A stretch of DNA of 64,000 nucleotides from Chroococcidiopsis thermalis PCC 7203 (GCF_000317125.1 NC_019695.1:3584336-3648335); one strand, 5' to 3'. Positions 1 through 8,209 are shown, numbered from the stretch's first letter. A program made the numbers and translations. The notes: generated by a model from the sequence alone, not told the origin.

Positions 1-665
1 TTGCCCGACGCGGGGAAGATACCATGCGCTATGGTCCCCTCAAACCTGTGGGCTTGTTTGATGCCCGCAAGGGAGACTTCCGCGCCCCAGAAAATCAGTC
101 GGAACGTCCTTATGCGGTAGTACAACTGCGCCAAGAAGATAAGGCGGGGCAGTTGTGGAATATGGTTGGATTTCAGACAAATTTACGCTGGGGCGAACAA
201 AAGCGTATATTTCAAATGATTCCAGGTTTGGAAAATGCTGAATTTGTGCGTTTGGGAGTGATGCACCGCAACACGTTTATTAATGCTCCTCAGTTGTTGC
301 AACCATCATTACAATTTAAAAACCGTCCGACTCTCTTAGGTGCGGGACAATTAATTGGTACGGAAGGTTATACAGCAGCAGCGGCTGGCGGCTGGCTGGC
401 GGGAACGAATGCGGCGAGAATTGCTTTGGGTAAAGATTCGTTAGTTTTACCACCCACAACGATGATGGGGGCGTTATTTGAATTTATCAGTTCTGCTGCC
501 CCGAAACATTTTCAACCGATGCCACCTAATTTTGGCATTTTGCCTGAGTTAGGCGAGAAGATTAAGAATAAACAGCTTAGATATGGTAGGTATCGCGATC
601 GCTCTTTGTTCGATCTTGCTAGTTGGAAAGCGGGGTTATCTTTGGGATTAGCTGGGGTAATTTAG
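1..665 (+). CDS. trmFO: TrmFO, tRNA (uracil-54-C5)-methyltransferase, C-terminal part
   Basis: This is the C-terminal part of the folate- and FAD-dependent enzyme that methylates U54 of tRNA to make ribothymidine. The reading frame is open from the left edge (codons begin at base 3), so the gene starts outside the window. The ATG at 24 is internal: the residues before it read ARRGEDT and continue the family motif [10 protein letters not shown]. Family blocks visible are [37 protein letters not shown] and the glycine-rich [18 protein letters not shown] near the C-terminus, part of the FAD-binding fold. About half of the usual 430-470 residues are present. The assignment is firm from these motifs. 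Confidence 0.93.
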   Translation, partial: ARRGEDTMRYGPLKPVGLFDARKGDFRAPENQSERPYAVVQLRQEDKAGQLWNMVGFQTNLRWGEQKRIFQMIPGLENAEFVRLGVMHRNTFINAPQLLQPSLQFKNRPTLLGAGQLIGTEGYTAAAAGGWLAGTNAARIALGKDSLVLPPTTMMGALFEFISSAAPKHFQPMPPNFGILPELGEKIKNKQLRYGRYRDRSLFDLASWKAGLSLGLAGVI

Positions 666-720
666 CGATCGATCTGTAAGGGCGCACAGATGTGCGTCCC
701 TACAAATTTATGTACGCCCC
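666..720. repeat. Fragment of the GTAGGGGCGCA dispersed repeat
   Basis: The stretch contains the imperfect inverted pair GTAAGGGCGCAC / GTGCGTCCCTAC followed by a further GTACGCCCCTAC. The same core occurs near 9537, 20468, 57530 and 61060, so it is a dispersed, probably MITE-derived, repeat. Here the characteristic TATAGCAATTCT end is missing. Confidence 0.6.
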
Positions 721-793
721 TACCTCAATATTCCAGGTTAAAAAGCGCGATCGCTTCCCAATTAACTTGCTATGCTATAATATCCGAGTGCAA

Positions 794-866
794 GGGCATA
801 TAGCTCAGTGGATAGAGCATCAGATTCCGGTTCTGAGGGTCGGGGGTTCAAATCCCTCTATGCTCG
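794..866 (+). tRNA. tRNA-Arg (anticodon CCG)
   Basis: A full cloverleaf can be drawn. The 7-bp acceptor stem pairs GGGCATA with TATGCTC (one G-T pair), the D arm holds AGCTCAGTGGATAGAGC, the anticodon stem TCAGA/TCTGA encloses loop TTCCGGT, and the T arm contains GGGTTCAAATCCC. The anticodon CCG reads CGG. CCA is not encoded. The gene stands alone between trmFO and the small-gene group. Confidence 0.95.
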
Positions 867-1013
867 TAAAAGATAAAAACCTTGATAAAACGCCAATCTA
901 CGAAAGAACAAGACTTTCAGGGAGTGGTGCTTCAGGAGTTTCTCCACCCCCTACCAAAAAAGTTTGGGTATTCTTGAGACTTTTTGGGCGCTCTTGAGTT
1001 GGCGATCTGTGAT

Positions 1014-1271
1014 TCAAATGCCGTCTCCCCTTCTGGTAGCAGCCAGAATTGCTCCAGGGTTAGATTCTGTAATTGGTTTACGCTCATTTTCTTTAGCTTC
1101 CTGTGATGTTAACTGAATTAAACCACTGGCGATCGCATCTAGTAATTGCCCCGTCGCACCCTCGCCGTCATAGATATAACCGAGGGTATAAGCTAGATCT
1201 TTGAGCTTACTGGGGGTATCGGGAGCGGTTCTGACATTGACGACAGAACGGTTGAGTTTCTTTCTACCCAT
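1014..1271 (-). CDS. Small basic protein, possibly a ribbon-helix-helix type DNA binder
   Basis: This 85-residue protein has a basic start (MGRKKLNRSVVNVR) followed by a predicted helical section (TPSKLKDLAYTLGY) and a polar tail. A short beta strand followed by helices after a basic N-terminus resembles ribbon-helix-helix proteins such as antitoxins, but no signature settles it. Its start overlaps the end of the upstream 110-residue gene by 8 bases, so the two are probably translated from one mRNA. A toxin-antitoxin pair is one reading, but the partner matches no toxin I recognise. The function is unknown. Confidence 0.6.
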   Translation of the reverse strand: MGRKKLNRSVVNVRTAPDTPSKLKDLAYTLGYIYDGEGATGQLLDAIASGLIQLTSQEAKENERKPITESNPGAILAATRRGDGI

Positions 1272-1596
1272 TGCTGTTCTCCAAGGGCTCTGGTCGTCCT
1301 ATTCCCAATTGCTGGAGAGTTGTTTTAACATCCTGCCAATCGAGCCCGCAGTAGTAATACTGCTTAGAACGTAAATTAGCAAGGTAATATCCTCCCTTAC
1401 CTGCCTCTATCCGAAATAACTCGATCGCAATTTTCGGTATGGTTAATCCAAATTGGCGCAGTCGGTCTTCTAGAGACAGAGATGCTGGCACGTTGCGGGG
1501 GTTGTAGAATATTCTGTCGCCTGTCTTGAAACACCAGGCAGACCCCTTTTTTTCAACGACTAGGTAGTGCAGTGGATGGATAATACTAGTAGACAT
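1264..1596 (-). CDS. Conserved hypothetical protein, 110 aa
   Basis: This is a soluble protein with no membrane segment and no motif that I recognise. It opens with a beta-rich part (HPLHYLVVEKKGSAWCFKTG) and has a tyrosine-rich YYYCGLDW stretch near the C-terminus. It is the first gene of a two-gene unit with the 85-residue protein, overlapping it by 8 bases. Upstream, on the same strand, lies the small acidic reading frame ending at 1660, separated by a hairpin. The composition looks like a real gene, but no role can be assigned. Confidence 0.6.
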   Translation of the reverse strand: MSTSIIHPLHYLVVEKKGSAWCFKTGDRIFYNPRNVPASLSLEDRLRQFGLTIPKIAIELFRIEAGKGGYYLANLRSKQYYYCGLDWQDVKTTLQQLGIGRPEPLENSNG

Positions 1597-1624
1597 ATGT
1601 TATGTTTTTCTTGACTATCAGGAA

Positions 1625-1650
1625 ATGCCCCTAGTTTTACTAGAGGCATG
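1625..1650 (-). terminator. Hairpin between small genes
   Basis: GCCCCTAG and CTAGAGGC form an 8-bp stem with one mismatch around a short T-rich loop. It lies just downstream of the stop codon at 1660-1662 on the - strand. The U tract is weak, so termination is plausible but not certain. Confidence 0.4.
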
Positions 1651-1659
1651 GTGCTAATT

Positions 1660-1851
1660 TTACTCGCCGTTGGAATCAGATTCAGAGTCCTCGTCTTCCA
1701 AGGCTTCTAGCACGTCTTTGGTATAAGCAACGTATTCGTTTCCTTGCTGGTCTATCTCGCTCCAGATATCCTCTGCAAGGTACTCGAACTCGATTTCAGG
1801 ATTGTATTCCTTTTGTCCGTTGCCGTTACCGTCTTTATTTGGATTAGTTAT
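1660..1851 (-). CDS. Small acidic protein with a non-AUG start or a one-base frameshift
   Basis: On the - strand a frame stays open from a TAA at 1869 down to the TAA at 1660-1662. It encodes about 63 residues, very acidic at the C-terminus (LEALEDEDSESDSNGE), with a plausible globular middle (EYLAEDIWSEIDQQGNEY). There is no ATG, GTG or TTG near the 5' end. The strongest ribosome-binding site in the window, AAGGAGGTGAT (1858-1868), a perfect 11-base match to the 16S rRNA tail, sits just upstream. It would place initiation near the ATA codon at 1851. An ATG at 1857-1859 is one base out of frame across a run of five A; a sixth A would give MQKITNPNK and restore the frame. Either the start is non-canonical or a single base has been lost. 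No family was recognised. Confidence 0.5.
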   Translation of the reverse strand: MTNPNKDGNGNGQKEYNPEIEFEYLAEDIWSEIDQQGNEYVAYTKDVLEALEDEDSESDSNGE

Positions 1852-1857
1852 TTTTGC

Positions 1858-1900
1858 ATCACCTCCTTATTTTTAGGGGAGATAAAATATCTCCCCTAAA
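1858..1900 (-). promoter_or_regulatory. Leader hairpin plus perfect Shine-Dalgarno
   Basis: A perfect 13-bp inverted repeat (TTTAGGGGAGATA, 3-base loop, 1872-1900) lies immediately 5' of AAGGAGGTGAT on the - strand. It has no U tract on either side, so it is not a typical terminator. Its place directly before the ribosome-binding site suggests an mRNA leader structure affecting stability or translation. The arm contains CTCC, which could pair with GGAG of the ribosome site. Confidence 0.45.
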
Positions 1901-1927
1901 TTATTATTGCCAATCTTCCTATAAGTG

Positions 1928-2197
1928 TCAAGCACTTTTATTGAGAACTTCGAGTAAATTCTGCTGCTTGATATATTCCAGGTTTTCCAGCGCGATCGCA
2001 TTCTTAAATTTCTGCAATCTCAGGTCGATCTGCTGCTGGATAACTGCGGTGAGAGCATTTTGGCGCTGTTCCTCGTTTTGTGCTAACTGTAGGACTAAAT
2101 CGGCAGTGCGTTTTTTAGAATCGCGAATTCTTTGTTCGTTAGCTTCATTTCCCTCTACGATCGCTTTTTCATGTATGTAAAGGAATCTCAGCCACAA
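1928..2197 (-). CDS. Coiled-coil small protein, possibly a remnant
   Basis: The product (89 aa) is almost entirely helical and rich in Q, E, K and L (for example LVLQLAQNEEQRQNALTAV), which suggests a coiled coil. The only usable start is a TTG at 2197, inside the last codons of the upstream kinase gene, and no good ribosome site is seen. This may be a real translationally coupled gene or the 3' remnant of a larger one. A NarL-type response regulator would be expected here beside the kinase, but this is not one. Confidence 0.4.
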   Translation of the reverse strand: MWLRFLYIHEKAIVEGNEANEQRIRDSKKRTADLVLQLAQNEEQRQNALTAVIQQQIDLRLQKFKNAIALENLEYIKQQNLLEVLNKSA

Positions 2198-3362
2198 TCG
2201 TGCAACCTGAGTTAGGAGCGGTATTAATATTTAATTCACCTCCTAAGACTTGGGCGCGATCGCGCATACTTTGCAACCCAAAACCAGTGGTATTTTGACT
2301 TAATTGAAATCCCTTACCATTATCCGCAATTGTGAATTTTAAATGGTTTTTCGTAACCTGTAATTCAATTTTCACTTCAGTAGCCGAAGCATATCTACTA
2401 ATATTTGTCAATGCTTCTTGAGCAATGCGGTAAATAGCTGTAGAAACTTCTGTCGTTATGGAATCGGCAAGTTGAATTTGACATGAAGGAACAACGCCAG
2501 TAGAGCGCCCAAAATCCTCAGCCAAAGATGCGATCGCTTGCTCTAAAGAACGTCCCAACAGCGGATCGCGCAGCGCCGAAACTGACTGGCGCACATCTTG
2601 CAAAGCTTGAGAACCTAATTTTTTTGCTTGTTTGAGGAACGTGTAAGCTCTGGTAGAATCGCTGAGCCAAAGTTTAAGTGCTGTTTCTATTTGCAGATTG
2701 AGTGCTGTTAAAGAGTGTCCGAGAGAATCGTGAATTTCTCGTGCAATGCGACTGCGTTCTTGCAAAGTTGCTTGGTCTTCAATTCTCAAAGCATATTTTC
2801 GCAGTTGTTCGTTCGCGATCGCCAGTTTTTCTCGACTTTGACGCTCAGCCAAAACTGCATTCATTAATAACAACACAAAAACTAAAACTAACCCAAATAA
2901 GAATGCTAGGAGGAGCGGAAAAAAACGCAACCGTTCTTGAGCCGATGGTGGTGCGGGAATGCGATGAAAACGGCGCTGTAGCGTCAATAGGAAAAGAGTA
3001 AAAGATAAACCCGTAATTAATAATCTTCCTGGTAGCGCAAAAATCAGACAACTTCGAGTGACTAGAAGTAAGTAAAGGAAAGGAAACAGACGGATTGCTC
3101 GACTACCAGTTAGAGAAGTGAATAAAATTAGTACAATTTCAAAAGCAGTATAAATAATTTTGTAAATTAACTTACCCGTGGGTAATCTCAAACCCATCAA
3201 CCCAAAGCCAGTAATGCTTAACAGTGTTAGCAAAGGAAATCTGGGAAACCGGAGACTGGGATTAGGTAATAATTCAGTCCAAATTGCGATCGCCAATAAT
3301 GCCCACTCTAGATAGAGCAGAAATGGAAACGGGTGATTTTGAGGTTGAATGGGACGAGTCAC
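2169..3362 (-). CDS. NarL/DesK-type sensor histidine kinase
   Basis: This is a two-component sensor of the HisKA_3 class. Residues 1-185 hold about six hydrophobic segments and form the membrane sensor part. A short coiled linker follows, then the dimerisation helix with the phosphorylated His near residue 211 (ERSRIAREIHDSLGHSL). An HATPase_c domain comes next, with N box EALTNISRYA, G1 box DNGKGF and G2 box GFGLQSMRDR. The domain order and the 397-residue length fit the family. No cognate LuxR/NarL response regulator is adjacent, so the partner must lie elsewhere. The input signal cannot be read from the sequence. The start at 3362 places the first membrane segment close to the N-terminus. 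Confidence 0.88.
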   Translation of the reverse strand: MTRPIQPQNHPFPFLLYLEWALLAIAIWTELLPNPSLRFPRFPLLTLLSITGFGLMGLRLPTGKLIYKIIYTAFEIVLILFTSLTGSRAIRLFPFLYLLLVTRSCLIFALPGRLLITGLSFTLFLLTLQRRFHRIPAPPSAQERLRFFPLLLAFLFGLVLVFVLLLMNAVLAERQSREKLAIANEQLRKYALRIEDQATLQERSRIAREIHDSLGHSLTALNLQIETALKLWLSDSTRAYTFLKQAKKLGSQALQDVRQSVSALRDPLLGRSLEQAIASLAEDFGRSTGVVPSCQIQLADSITTEVSTAIYRIAQEALTNISRYASATEVKIELQVTKNHLKFTIADNGKGFQLSQNTTGFGLQSMRDRAQVLGGELNINTAPNSGCTIVAEIPLHT

Positions 3363-3370
3363 AAGGTTTA

Positions 3371-3432
3371 AAAGTCAAAGGTCAAAAGTCAAAAGTCAAA
3401 ATTGGGACAAGGGAAACAAGAGAGACAAGGGA
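3371..3432. repeat. Short GTCAAAA and GGGACAAGG repeat tract
   Basis: Several copies of the heptamer GTCAAAA are followed by GGGACAAGGGAAACAAGAGAGACAAGGG written as approximate 9-10-base units. It is a small version of the tract at 4977-5184, located between the divergent kinase and efflux genes. Confidence 0.7.
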
Positions 3433-3601
3433 GAATTCGGAATTCGTAATTAGTATAGATTCCCTGATAACTGATAACTGATAACCATTACTAAAGTCAT
3501 AGGGCGATCGTGACTTTTTCTACATGAGGTTGAGCGAACTCGTTTATAAGATAGTGGCACAGAATAGCTATGACGGGTGTATTACCGAGCGTGAAGCTAG
3601 A

Positions 3602-4957
3602 ATGAAAACTGATTTGCCTCATTCAGAGACGTTCCCATCGCGCGTGAAAAACTTCAAGAAAGTAGGAATTACTAAGTGGGTGCTGGGGGTATTCTTGCTT
3701 GGCTTTGTAGCCGCAGGTAGCTATATTGTTTATCGTCAAATTGTCATTGTTCCCCGTCAAGCCGCCCAGCGACAAGCACTCTCCGTTCCAGTAGAACGAT
3801 TAAATTTATCTGTAACTGTTGCAGCTAACGGCACAATTAAACCAGAGCGATCGATTAATGTCAGCCCTAAAAGTTCTGGGCGGCTGAAAAGCTTGTTGGT
3901 AAAAGAAGGAGATTGGGTAAAGCAAGGGCAAATTATCGCCTACATGGATGATTCAAACCTACAGGGACAATTAATCGAAGCTAAGGGAAGATTAGCAGAA
4001 GCTCAAGCAAATTTACAAAAATTGCTGGCAGGGAATCGCGTTGAAGATATTGCTCAAGCGCAAGCAGAGTTACAAAATACTCAAGCTACCTTAGAAGAAG
4101 CAACCTCAAATCTGCGCCAAAACGAGCAGTTATTCGCCTCTGGAGCAATTTCCAGTCGAGATTTAGTTACATCCCGCGCTGCTTACAATAGTGCCAAAGC
4201 AGCTGTGGATAGAGCGCAGCAAGCTTTAACATTACAACAAAATGGTTCGCGCCCTGAAGATATCGCTCAAGCCCGCGCTCAAGTGAAACAAGCACAAGGG
4301 GCATTACAGAATATTCAAACTCAATTGAATGATACGGCGATCGCGGCTCCTTTTAGTGGCGTAGTGGCGCAAAAATATGCCGATCCTGGTGCTTTTGTCA
4401 CTCCCACCACCGCAGGTAGTTCCGTATCTGGCGCAACTTCCAACTCGATCTTGGCACTGGCGGCGAACAATCAGGTTGTCGCCAACGTATCAGAAAGTAA
4501 TATTGCTCGAATTCGCATCGGACAAGAAATTAGCTTTCGAGCTGATGCACATCCCGGCAAAACTTTCAAGGGGCGAGTAATTCAAATTGCCGTTCAATCT
4601 ACGGTAGAACAAAACGTAACGAGTTTTCAAGTTAAAGCTGCAATTCTCACCGCTCCTCAGCTGTTGCGATCGGGTATGAACGTTGATGTTGATTTTAAAG
4701 CAGGCGAATTGAAAAATGCGATCGTCGTCCCCACAGTTGCGATCGCTCGTCAACCTAACGGTACGGGTGTATTTGTCGCTAGCGAGAATAACAATCCCGT
4801 TTTCACCCCCATCCAAACCGGAGTGACTGTAAATGACAAAACCCAAGTATTATCAGGACTCACGGGAACCGAAAAAGTCTTCATCACCTTTCCACCAGGA
4901 ACTCGCCCCCAAACCAGAACGCCGGGAATCCCAGGTATGGGAGGTTCGCGACGGTGA
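3602..4957 (+). CDS. HlyD/MacA-type periplasmic adaptor of an efflux system
   Basis: This is the membrane fusion subunit that links an inner-membrane transporter to an outer-membrane channel. There is one N-terminal membrane segment (ITKWVLGVFLLGFVAAGSY). A biotinyl-lipoyl-like half motif follows (KSLLVKEGDWVKQGQIIAYMD), then a long alpha-helical hairpin with repeated QAQAELQNTQATLEEA-type heptads, then the second lipoyl half (ALQNIQTQLNDTAIAAPFSGVV) and a beta-barrel region. I chose the ATG at 3602 (MKTDLPHSETF). An in-frame ATG at 3524 would add 26 residues without hydrophobic or conserved character. The next gene is a MacB-type permease, so the two probably act together. No ATPase gene lies beside them. 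Confidence 0.87.
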   Translation: MKTDLPHSETFPSRVKNFKKVGITKWVLGVFLLGFVAAGSYIVYRQIVIVPRQAAQRQALSVPVERLNLSVTVAANGTIKPERSINVSPKSSGRLKSLLVKEGDWVKQGQIIAYMDDSNLQGQLIEAKGRLAEAQANLQKLLAGNRVEDIAQAQAELQNTQATLEEATSNLRQNEQLFASGAISSRDLVTSRAAYNSAKAAVDRAQQALTLQQNGSRPEDIAQARAQVKQAQGALQNIQTQLNDTAIAAPFSGVVAQKYADPGAFVTPTTAGSSVSGATSNSILALAANNQVVANVSESNIARIRIGQEISFRADAHPGKTFKGRVIQIAVQSTVEQNVTSFQVKAAILTAPQLLRSGMNVDVDFKAGELKNAIVVPTVAIARQPNGTGVFVASENNNPVFTPIQTGVTVNDKTQVLSGLTGTEKVFITFPPGTRPQTRTPGIPGMGGSRR

Positions 4958-4976
4958 ACAGGGAGTAGGGAGCAGG

Positions 4977-5184
4977 GAGGACAAGGGAGACAAGGGGGGA
5001 CAAGGGAGACAAGGGAGACAAGGGGGACAAGGGGGACAAGGGGGAACTCGGGGACCCCACGACCGAAGGGAGTGGGGATTAGGGGACAAGGGGGACAAGG
5101 GAGGACAAGGGGGACAAGGGGGACAAGGGGGACAAGGGAGACAAGGGGGACAAGGGGGACAAGGGAGACAAGGGGGACAAGGGA
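4977..5184 (+). repeat. GGGGGACAAG tandem repeat tract
   Basis: About 20 copies of a 9-10-base unit (GGGGGACAAG or GGGAGACAAG) run in two blocks, interrupted at about 5046-5090 by a non-repeat piece with GGACCCCACGACCGAAGGG. The tract lies between the adaptor stop codon and the permease start. The same unit recurs at 3400-3432 and, in coding sequence on the other strand, at 33842-33928. If transcribed it would be an almost C-free purine-rich RNA. Confidence 0.9.
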
Positions 5185-5236
5185 GCGGTTAACCAACAAC
5201 TATCAACCATTAACCATTAACCATCAATTATTCTTC

Positions 5237-6511
5237 ATGCCCAAAAAACAACCCCCTCACGCCAATACTAACGCCGTGTCAACTGCTGAAGTTGTCGGGA
5301 TGGCGGCGGAATCTTTATGGAACCATAAGTTACGCACGGGATTAACAATGCTGGGTGTAATTATTGGTATTTCTTCGGTAATTTCTATTACTTCGGTAGG
5401 ACAAGGCGTACAAAAATCTACCGAGCAACAGATTCAAGCTTTGGGTACGAATGTGATGCTCGTCCTTGCAGGTGCGTCTACGACTGGTGGCGGGATTAAC
5501 CAAGGAGTAGGTTCGGCTTCAACTTTGACTTGGGAAGATGCTAAAGCGGTAGCGCAACAGGCTCCAGCAGCGATTGGCGTGACTGCTTTTTTACAACGTC
5601 AGTTTCAAGTTGTTTATGGCGGACAGAATATTTCTACTAGCGTTCTTGGAACGGATTTATATTACTCTGAGGTGAAAAATATCCGCCCCCAAGTCGGGCA
5701 GTTTTTTACTGAAGCAGATTTAGATGCGGCTCAACCAGTTGTCGTTTTAGGTTCTAAGGTACGAGATCAATTATTTGGCGCAGCAGTCAATCCAGTAGGA
5801 GCCGATATTCGGATTCAGCGACAAAGTTATAAGGTACTGGGAGTAATGGAGCCAAAAGGCGCGGTTGGAGGACAAGATCAAGACGATCGCGTATACGTAC
5901 CGTTAACGAATATGTCGGCGCGGTTGGTAGGAAATAATGCTTTGACTGGAGTTTCCATCAACGGATTTTGGTTAGCAGCTAGTAACGAGACGCAGTTAGA
6001 TGCGGCACAATTCCAAGTCACGAACCTTTTACGCTTGCGTCATAATATCTACCCACCGCAAGCAGATGATTTTCGGATTATCAATCAGGTTGATATTATC
6101 AACACATTTAGTAGTGTAGTAGGATTATTTACCGTCATGGTAGTGGCGATCGCGGGAATTTCCTTAGTCGTTGGCGGGATTGGGATTGCCAATATCATGC
6201 TAGTCTCAGTCGTCGAACGCACAAAAGAAATTGGCATTCGCAAAGCTGTAGGCGCGACTAATGCAGCGATTTTAATTCAGTTTTTAGCCGAAGCAGTTGT
6301 CGTCTCTGTCGTTGGTGGAGGGATGGGAATTGGTTTGGGAGTGGCGATCGCGGCTACTGCTGCTAATATTTTCAAATTTCCCCTCATCGTATCGTTGTGG
6401 TCGATCGCGAGTGGGTTTGGGCTTTCTTTCGTCGTCGGATTGCTAGCGGGAGTTATCCCAGCTCGGAATGCTGCTAAATTAGATCCGATTGCCGCTTTGA
6501 GAAGCGAGTAA
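5237..6511 (+). CDS. MacB-type ABC transporter permease (FtsX domain)
   Basis: This is an inner-membrane subunit of a MacB/LolC-like exporter. Membrane segment 1 (GLTMLGVIIGISSVISITSVG) is followed by a large periplasmic MacB_PCD domain of about 230 residues, with the typical ALGTNVMLVLAG start. Three C-terminal membrane segments follow, with the FtsX signature VVGGIGIANIMLVSVVERTKEIGIRKA split over the end of segment 2; the tail is IPARNAAKLDPIAALR. I chose ATG 5237 (MPKKQPPHAN). The longer frame from 5072 only translates the GGGACAAG repeat as RGTRGTRET units, which is not real protein. The ATPase subunit is not in this neighbourhood. Confidence 0.88.
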   Translation: MPKKQPPHANTNAVSTAEVVGMAAESLWNHKLRTGLTMLGVIIGISSVISITSVGQGVQKSTEQQIQALGTNVMLVLAGASTTGGGINQGVGSASTLTWEDAKAVAQQAPAAIGVTAFLQRQFQVVYGGQNISTSVLGTDLYYSEVKNIRPQVGQFFTEADLDAAQPVVVLGSKVRDQLFGAAVNPVGADIRIQRQSYKVLGVMEPKGAVGGQDQDDRVYVPLTNMSARLVGNNALTGVSINGFWLAASNETQLDAAQFQVTNLLRLRHNIYPPQADDFRIINQVDIINTFSSVVGLFTVMVVAIAGISLVVGGIGIANIMLVSVVERTKEIGIRKAVGATNAAILIQFLAEAVVVSVVGGGMGIGLGVAIAATAANIFKFPLIVSLWSIASGFGLSFVVGLLAGVIPARNAAKLDPIAALRSE

Positions 6512-6549
6512 AAATATTTTTTTCTCTGCTATAATCGTAAAGCCGATAT

Positions 6550-6631
6550 GCGGATGTGGCGGAATTGGCAGACGCGCTAGATTTAGGTTCTAGTACCGAG
6601 AGGTGTGAAGGTTCAAGTCCTTTCATCCGCA
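6550..6631 (+). tRNA. tRNA-Leu (anticodon UAG)
   Basis: This is a class II tRNA of 82 bases with a long variable arm. The acceptor stem pairs GCGGATG with CATCCGC, the anticodon stem CTAGA/TCTAG holds loop TTTAGGT (anticodon TAG), and the T arm contains GGTTCAAGTCC. The discriminator base is A, and a T run follows directly. Confidence 0.95.
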
Positions 6632-6692
6632 TTTTTTATACTCTGCAAGCCTTTCAAGCTTTTCTCACCGAGCGATTAGCATCAGGGTAATT

Positions 6693-7577
6693 GTGAGCGA
6701 TCCGACTCCTAGCAATTTACCGCTAATTCTTCCCCGTTTGCCGATTCTGGCTAGTGATGGCGCTAACTGGAAAAACATTCAATTTGCTTATTTTCGAGAA
6801 CCACCTTGCGATGTTCCAGAACACGTATCGTCCCAGCACGTTATTTGTCTGAATGTCGGAAAGCCCGTGCAGTTGGAGCAAGCAGTTGGCGGACGATATG
6901 AGAAGGTAGGATCGGGATTTGGAGATTTGAAAATTTACCCAGCCTACCTCAGCCAATGGTTTCACTGGAATAAAGAAGCTGAGTTTTTCAATTTGTTGTT
7001 AGCACCGTCATTTCTCGCTACAGTTGGCTATGAGGTATTTGGCAGCGATCGCCTCGAACTGATTCCACATTTAGCTACACTATTCGATCCGTTAATTGGA
7101 CAGATTGGCTTTGCACTCAAAACATCCTTAGAAATTGATGGGAGAAACAGCCATCTTTATGCTGACTCGCTAGCCCATGCACTTGTGGTTCATCTTTTAT
7201 CAAGATATTCTACTAACTCACGTCAGCACAAAACTGTTACGGGTAGTTTTACGCAACAGCAATGGCAGCAAATTGTTGATTTTATTGAAGCAAACTTAGA
7301 TAGAAATATTAGCTTAACTCAGTTAGCAGAAATAGTGCGGTTGAGTCCATATCACTTTGCGCATTTGTTCAAGCAGTCAACTCATATTTCACCGCATCAA
7401 TATTTAATTCGTTGTCGGATCGAACGAGCCAAACAACTAATAGTTATGGGTAATTTATCATTGGCGGCGATCGCTCAGACGGTTGGTTTTGCTAGCCAAG
7501 GACATTTCACCTACCATTTCAAACGCCTTGTCGGAGTTACACCCAAAGTTTTTTGGCAGTTGTCGCAAGAACGTTGA
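6693..7577 (+). CDS. AraC-family transcriptional regulator
   Basis: The C-terminal 100 residues form the double helix-turn-helix of AraC/XylS regulators: ISLTQLAEIVRLSPYHFAHLFKQ for the first and LAAIAQTVGFASQGHFTYHFKR for the second, followed by the family ending GVTPKVFWQL. The N-terminal 190 residues are a sensor part of unknown ligand. Translation appears to start at the GTG at 6693. The next genes on the same strand encode a SnoaL-like protein and a saccharopine-reductase-like enzyme, which may be its targets, but no operator was identified. Confidence 0.88.
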   Translation: MSDPTPSNLPLILPRLPILASDGANWKNIQFAYFREPPCDVPEHVSSQHVICLNVGKPVQLEQAVGGRYEKVGSGFGDLKIYPAYLSQWFHWNKEAEFFNLLLAPSFLATVGYEVFGSDRLELIPHLATLFDPLIGQIGFALKTSLEIDGRNSHLYADSLAHALVVHLLSRYSTNSRQHKTVTGSFTQQQWQQIVDFIEANLDRNISLTQLAEIVRLSPYHFAHLFKQSTHISPHQYLIRCRIERAKQLIVMGNLSLAAIAQTVGFASQGHFTYHFKRLVGVTPKVFWQLSQER

Positions 7578-7668
7578 AAACAACCGCAAGAACCTTGAAG
7601 CGAAGAAGTTAAAAATAGTTGGATACTGAATGCGTCAGTCGATAAATTCTGACGAGAAAGGAGAATTT

Positions 7669-8079
7669 ATGTCACAACAGAATTTAGAAAATGTTCGCTG
7701 TCTATTCAAGGCTGTCGAAGAACGCGATATTGCTGGAGTTCTTGCCGCTTACGCTCCTGAAATTGTCATCCGCGATGCAGAGTCACTTCCTTATGGTGGA
7801 GAACATTACGGTCTTGAAGGTGCAAAGCAACACGTTGAAGGCGCTGCTCAAACTTGGAATCATCTTCAACCACCAGCCGAGAGGAAGATGGATGCAGTCT
7901 TTTTAGATGCAGAAGATTATGTCATCGTCCTTTGGCAGTTGAAAGGGCTGGCGGCGAGTAGCGGTAAAAAGCTTGATTCGCCAGTCGTAAGCGTGTATAA
8001 AATGCGTGATGGCAAAATTGTCGAATCACAGATGTTCTACGCAGATACAGTTGCGATCGGGCAATTCCTATTTTCCTAA
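7669..8079 (+). CDS. SnoaL/NTF2-like protein
   Basis: This 136-residue protein has the cone-shaped alpha+beta NTF2 fold pattern. An N-terminal helix reads NVRCLFKAVEERDIAGVLAAYAPE, then DAESLPYGGEHYGLEGAKQHVEG, and the C-terminal strands end in YKMRDGKIVESQMFYADT. Such proteins are polyketide cyclases, isomerases or ligand binders; the substrate cannot be told. The ATG at 7669 is preceded by AAAGGAG at good spacing, so I prefer it to the upstream ATG at 7630. It follows the AraC regulator on the same strand and may be controlled by it. Confidence 0.8.
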   Translation: MSQQNLENVRCLFKAVEERDIAGVLAAYAPEIVIRDAESLPYGGEHYGLEGAKQHVEGAAQTWNHLQPPAERKMDAVFLDAEDYVIVLWQLKGLAASSGKKLDSPVVSVYKMRDGKIVESQMFYADTVAIGQFLFS

Positions 8080-8209
8080 AATTAAAGCAGCCTCAAAATA
8101 AACTCTCAGAACTTTTAAGATCGATTGAGGTATTGTTATAAGGTGATCGATCAAATCAACTGCTGGAAATTGGTAAAACAGATTTAACTCATCAGGAGGA
8201 TGCCATTCG

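Noticed and set aside
692-997. Open frame of 101 codons on the + strand
   Set aside because: It runs through the tRNA-Arg gene and the dispersed repeat and has no protein-like composition.
4977-5184. Possible CRISPR array
   Set aside because: The units are 9-10 bases in direct tandem without spacers of 30-40 bases, so it is a simple tandem repeat.
4833-5192. Gly/Gln-rich and Pro-rich frames over the repeat tract on both strands
   Set aside because: They only translate the GGGGGACAAG tandem repeat ([14 protein letters not shown]) and have no independent support.
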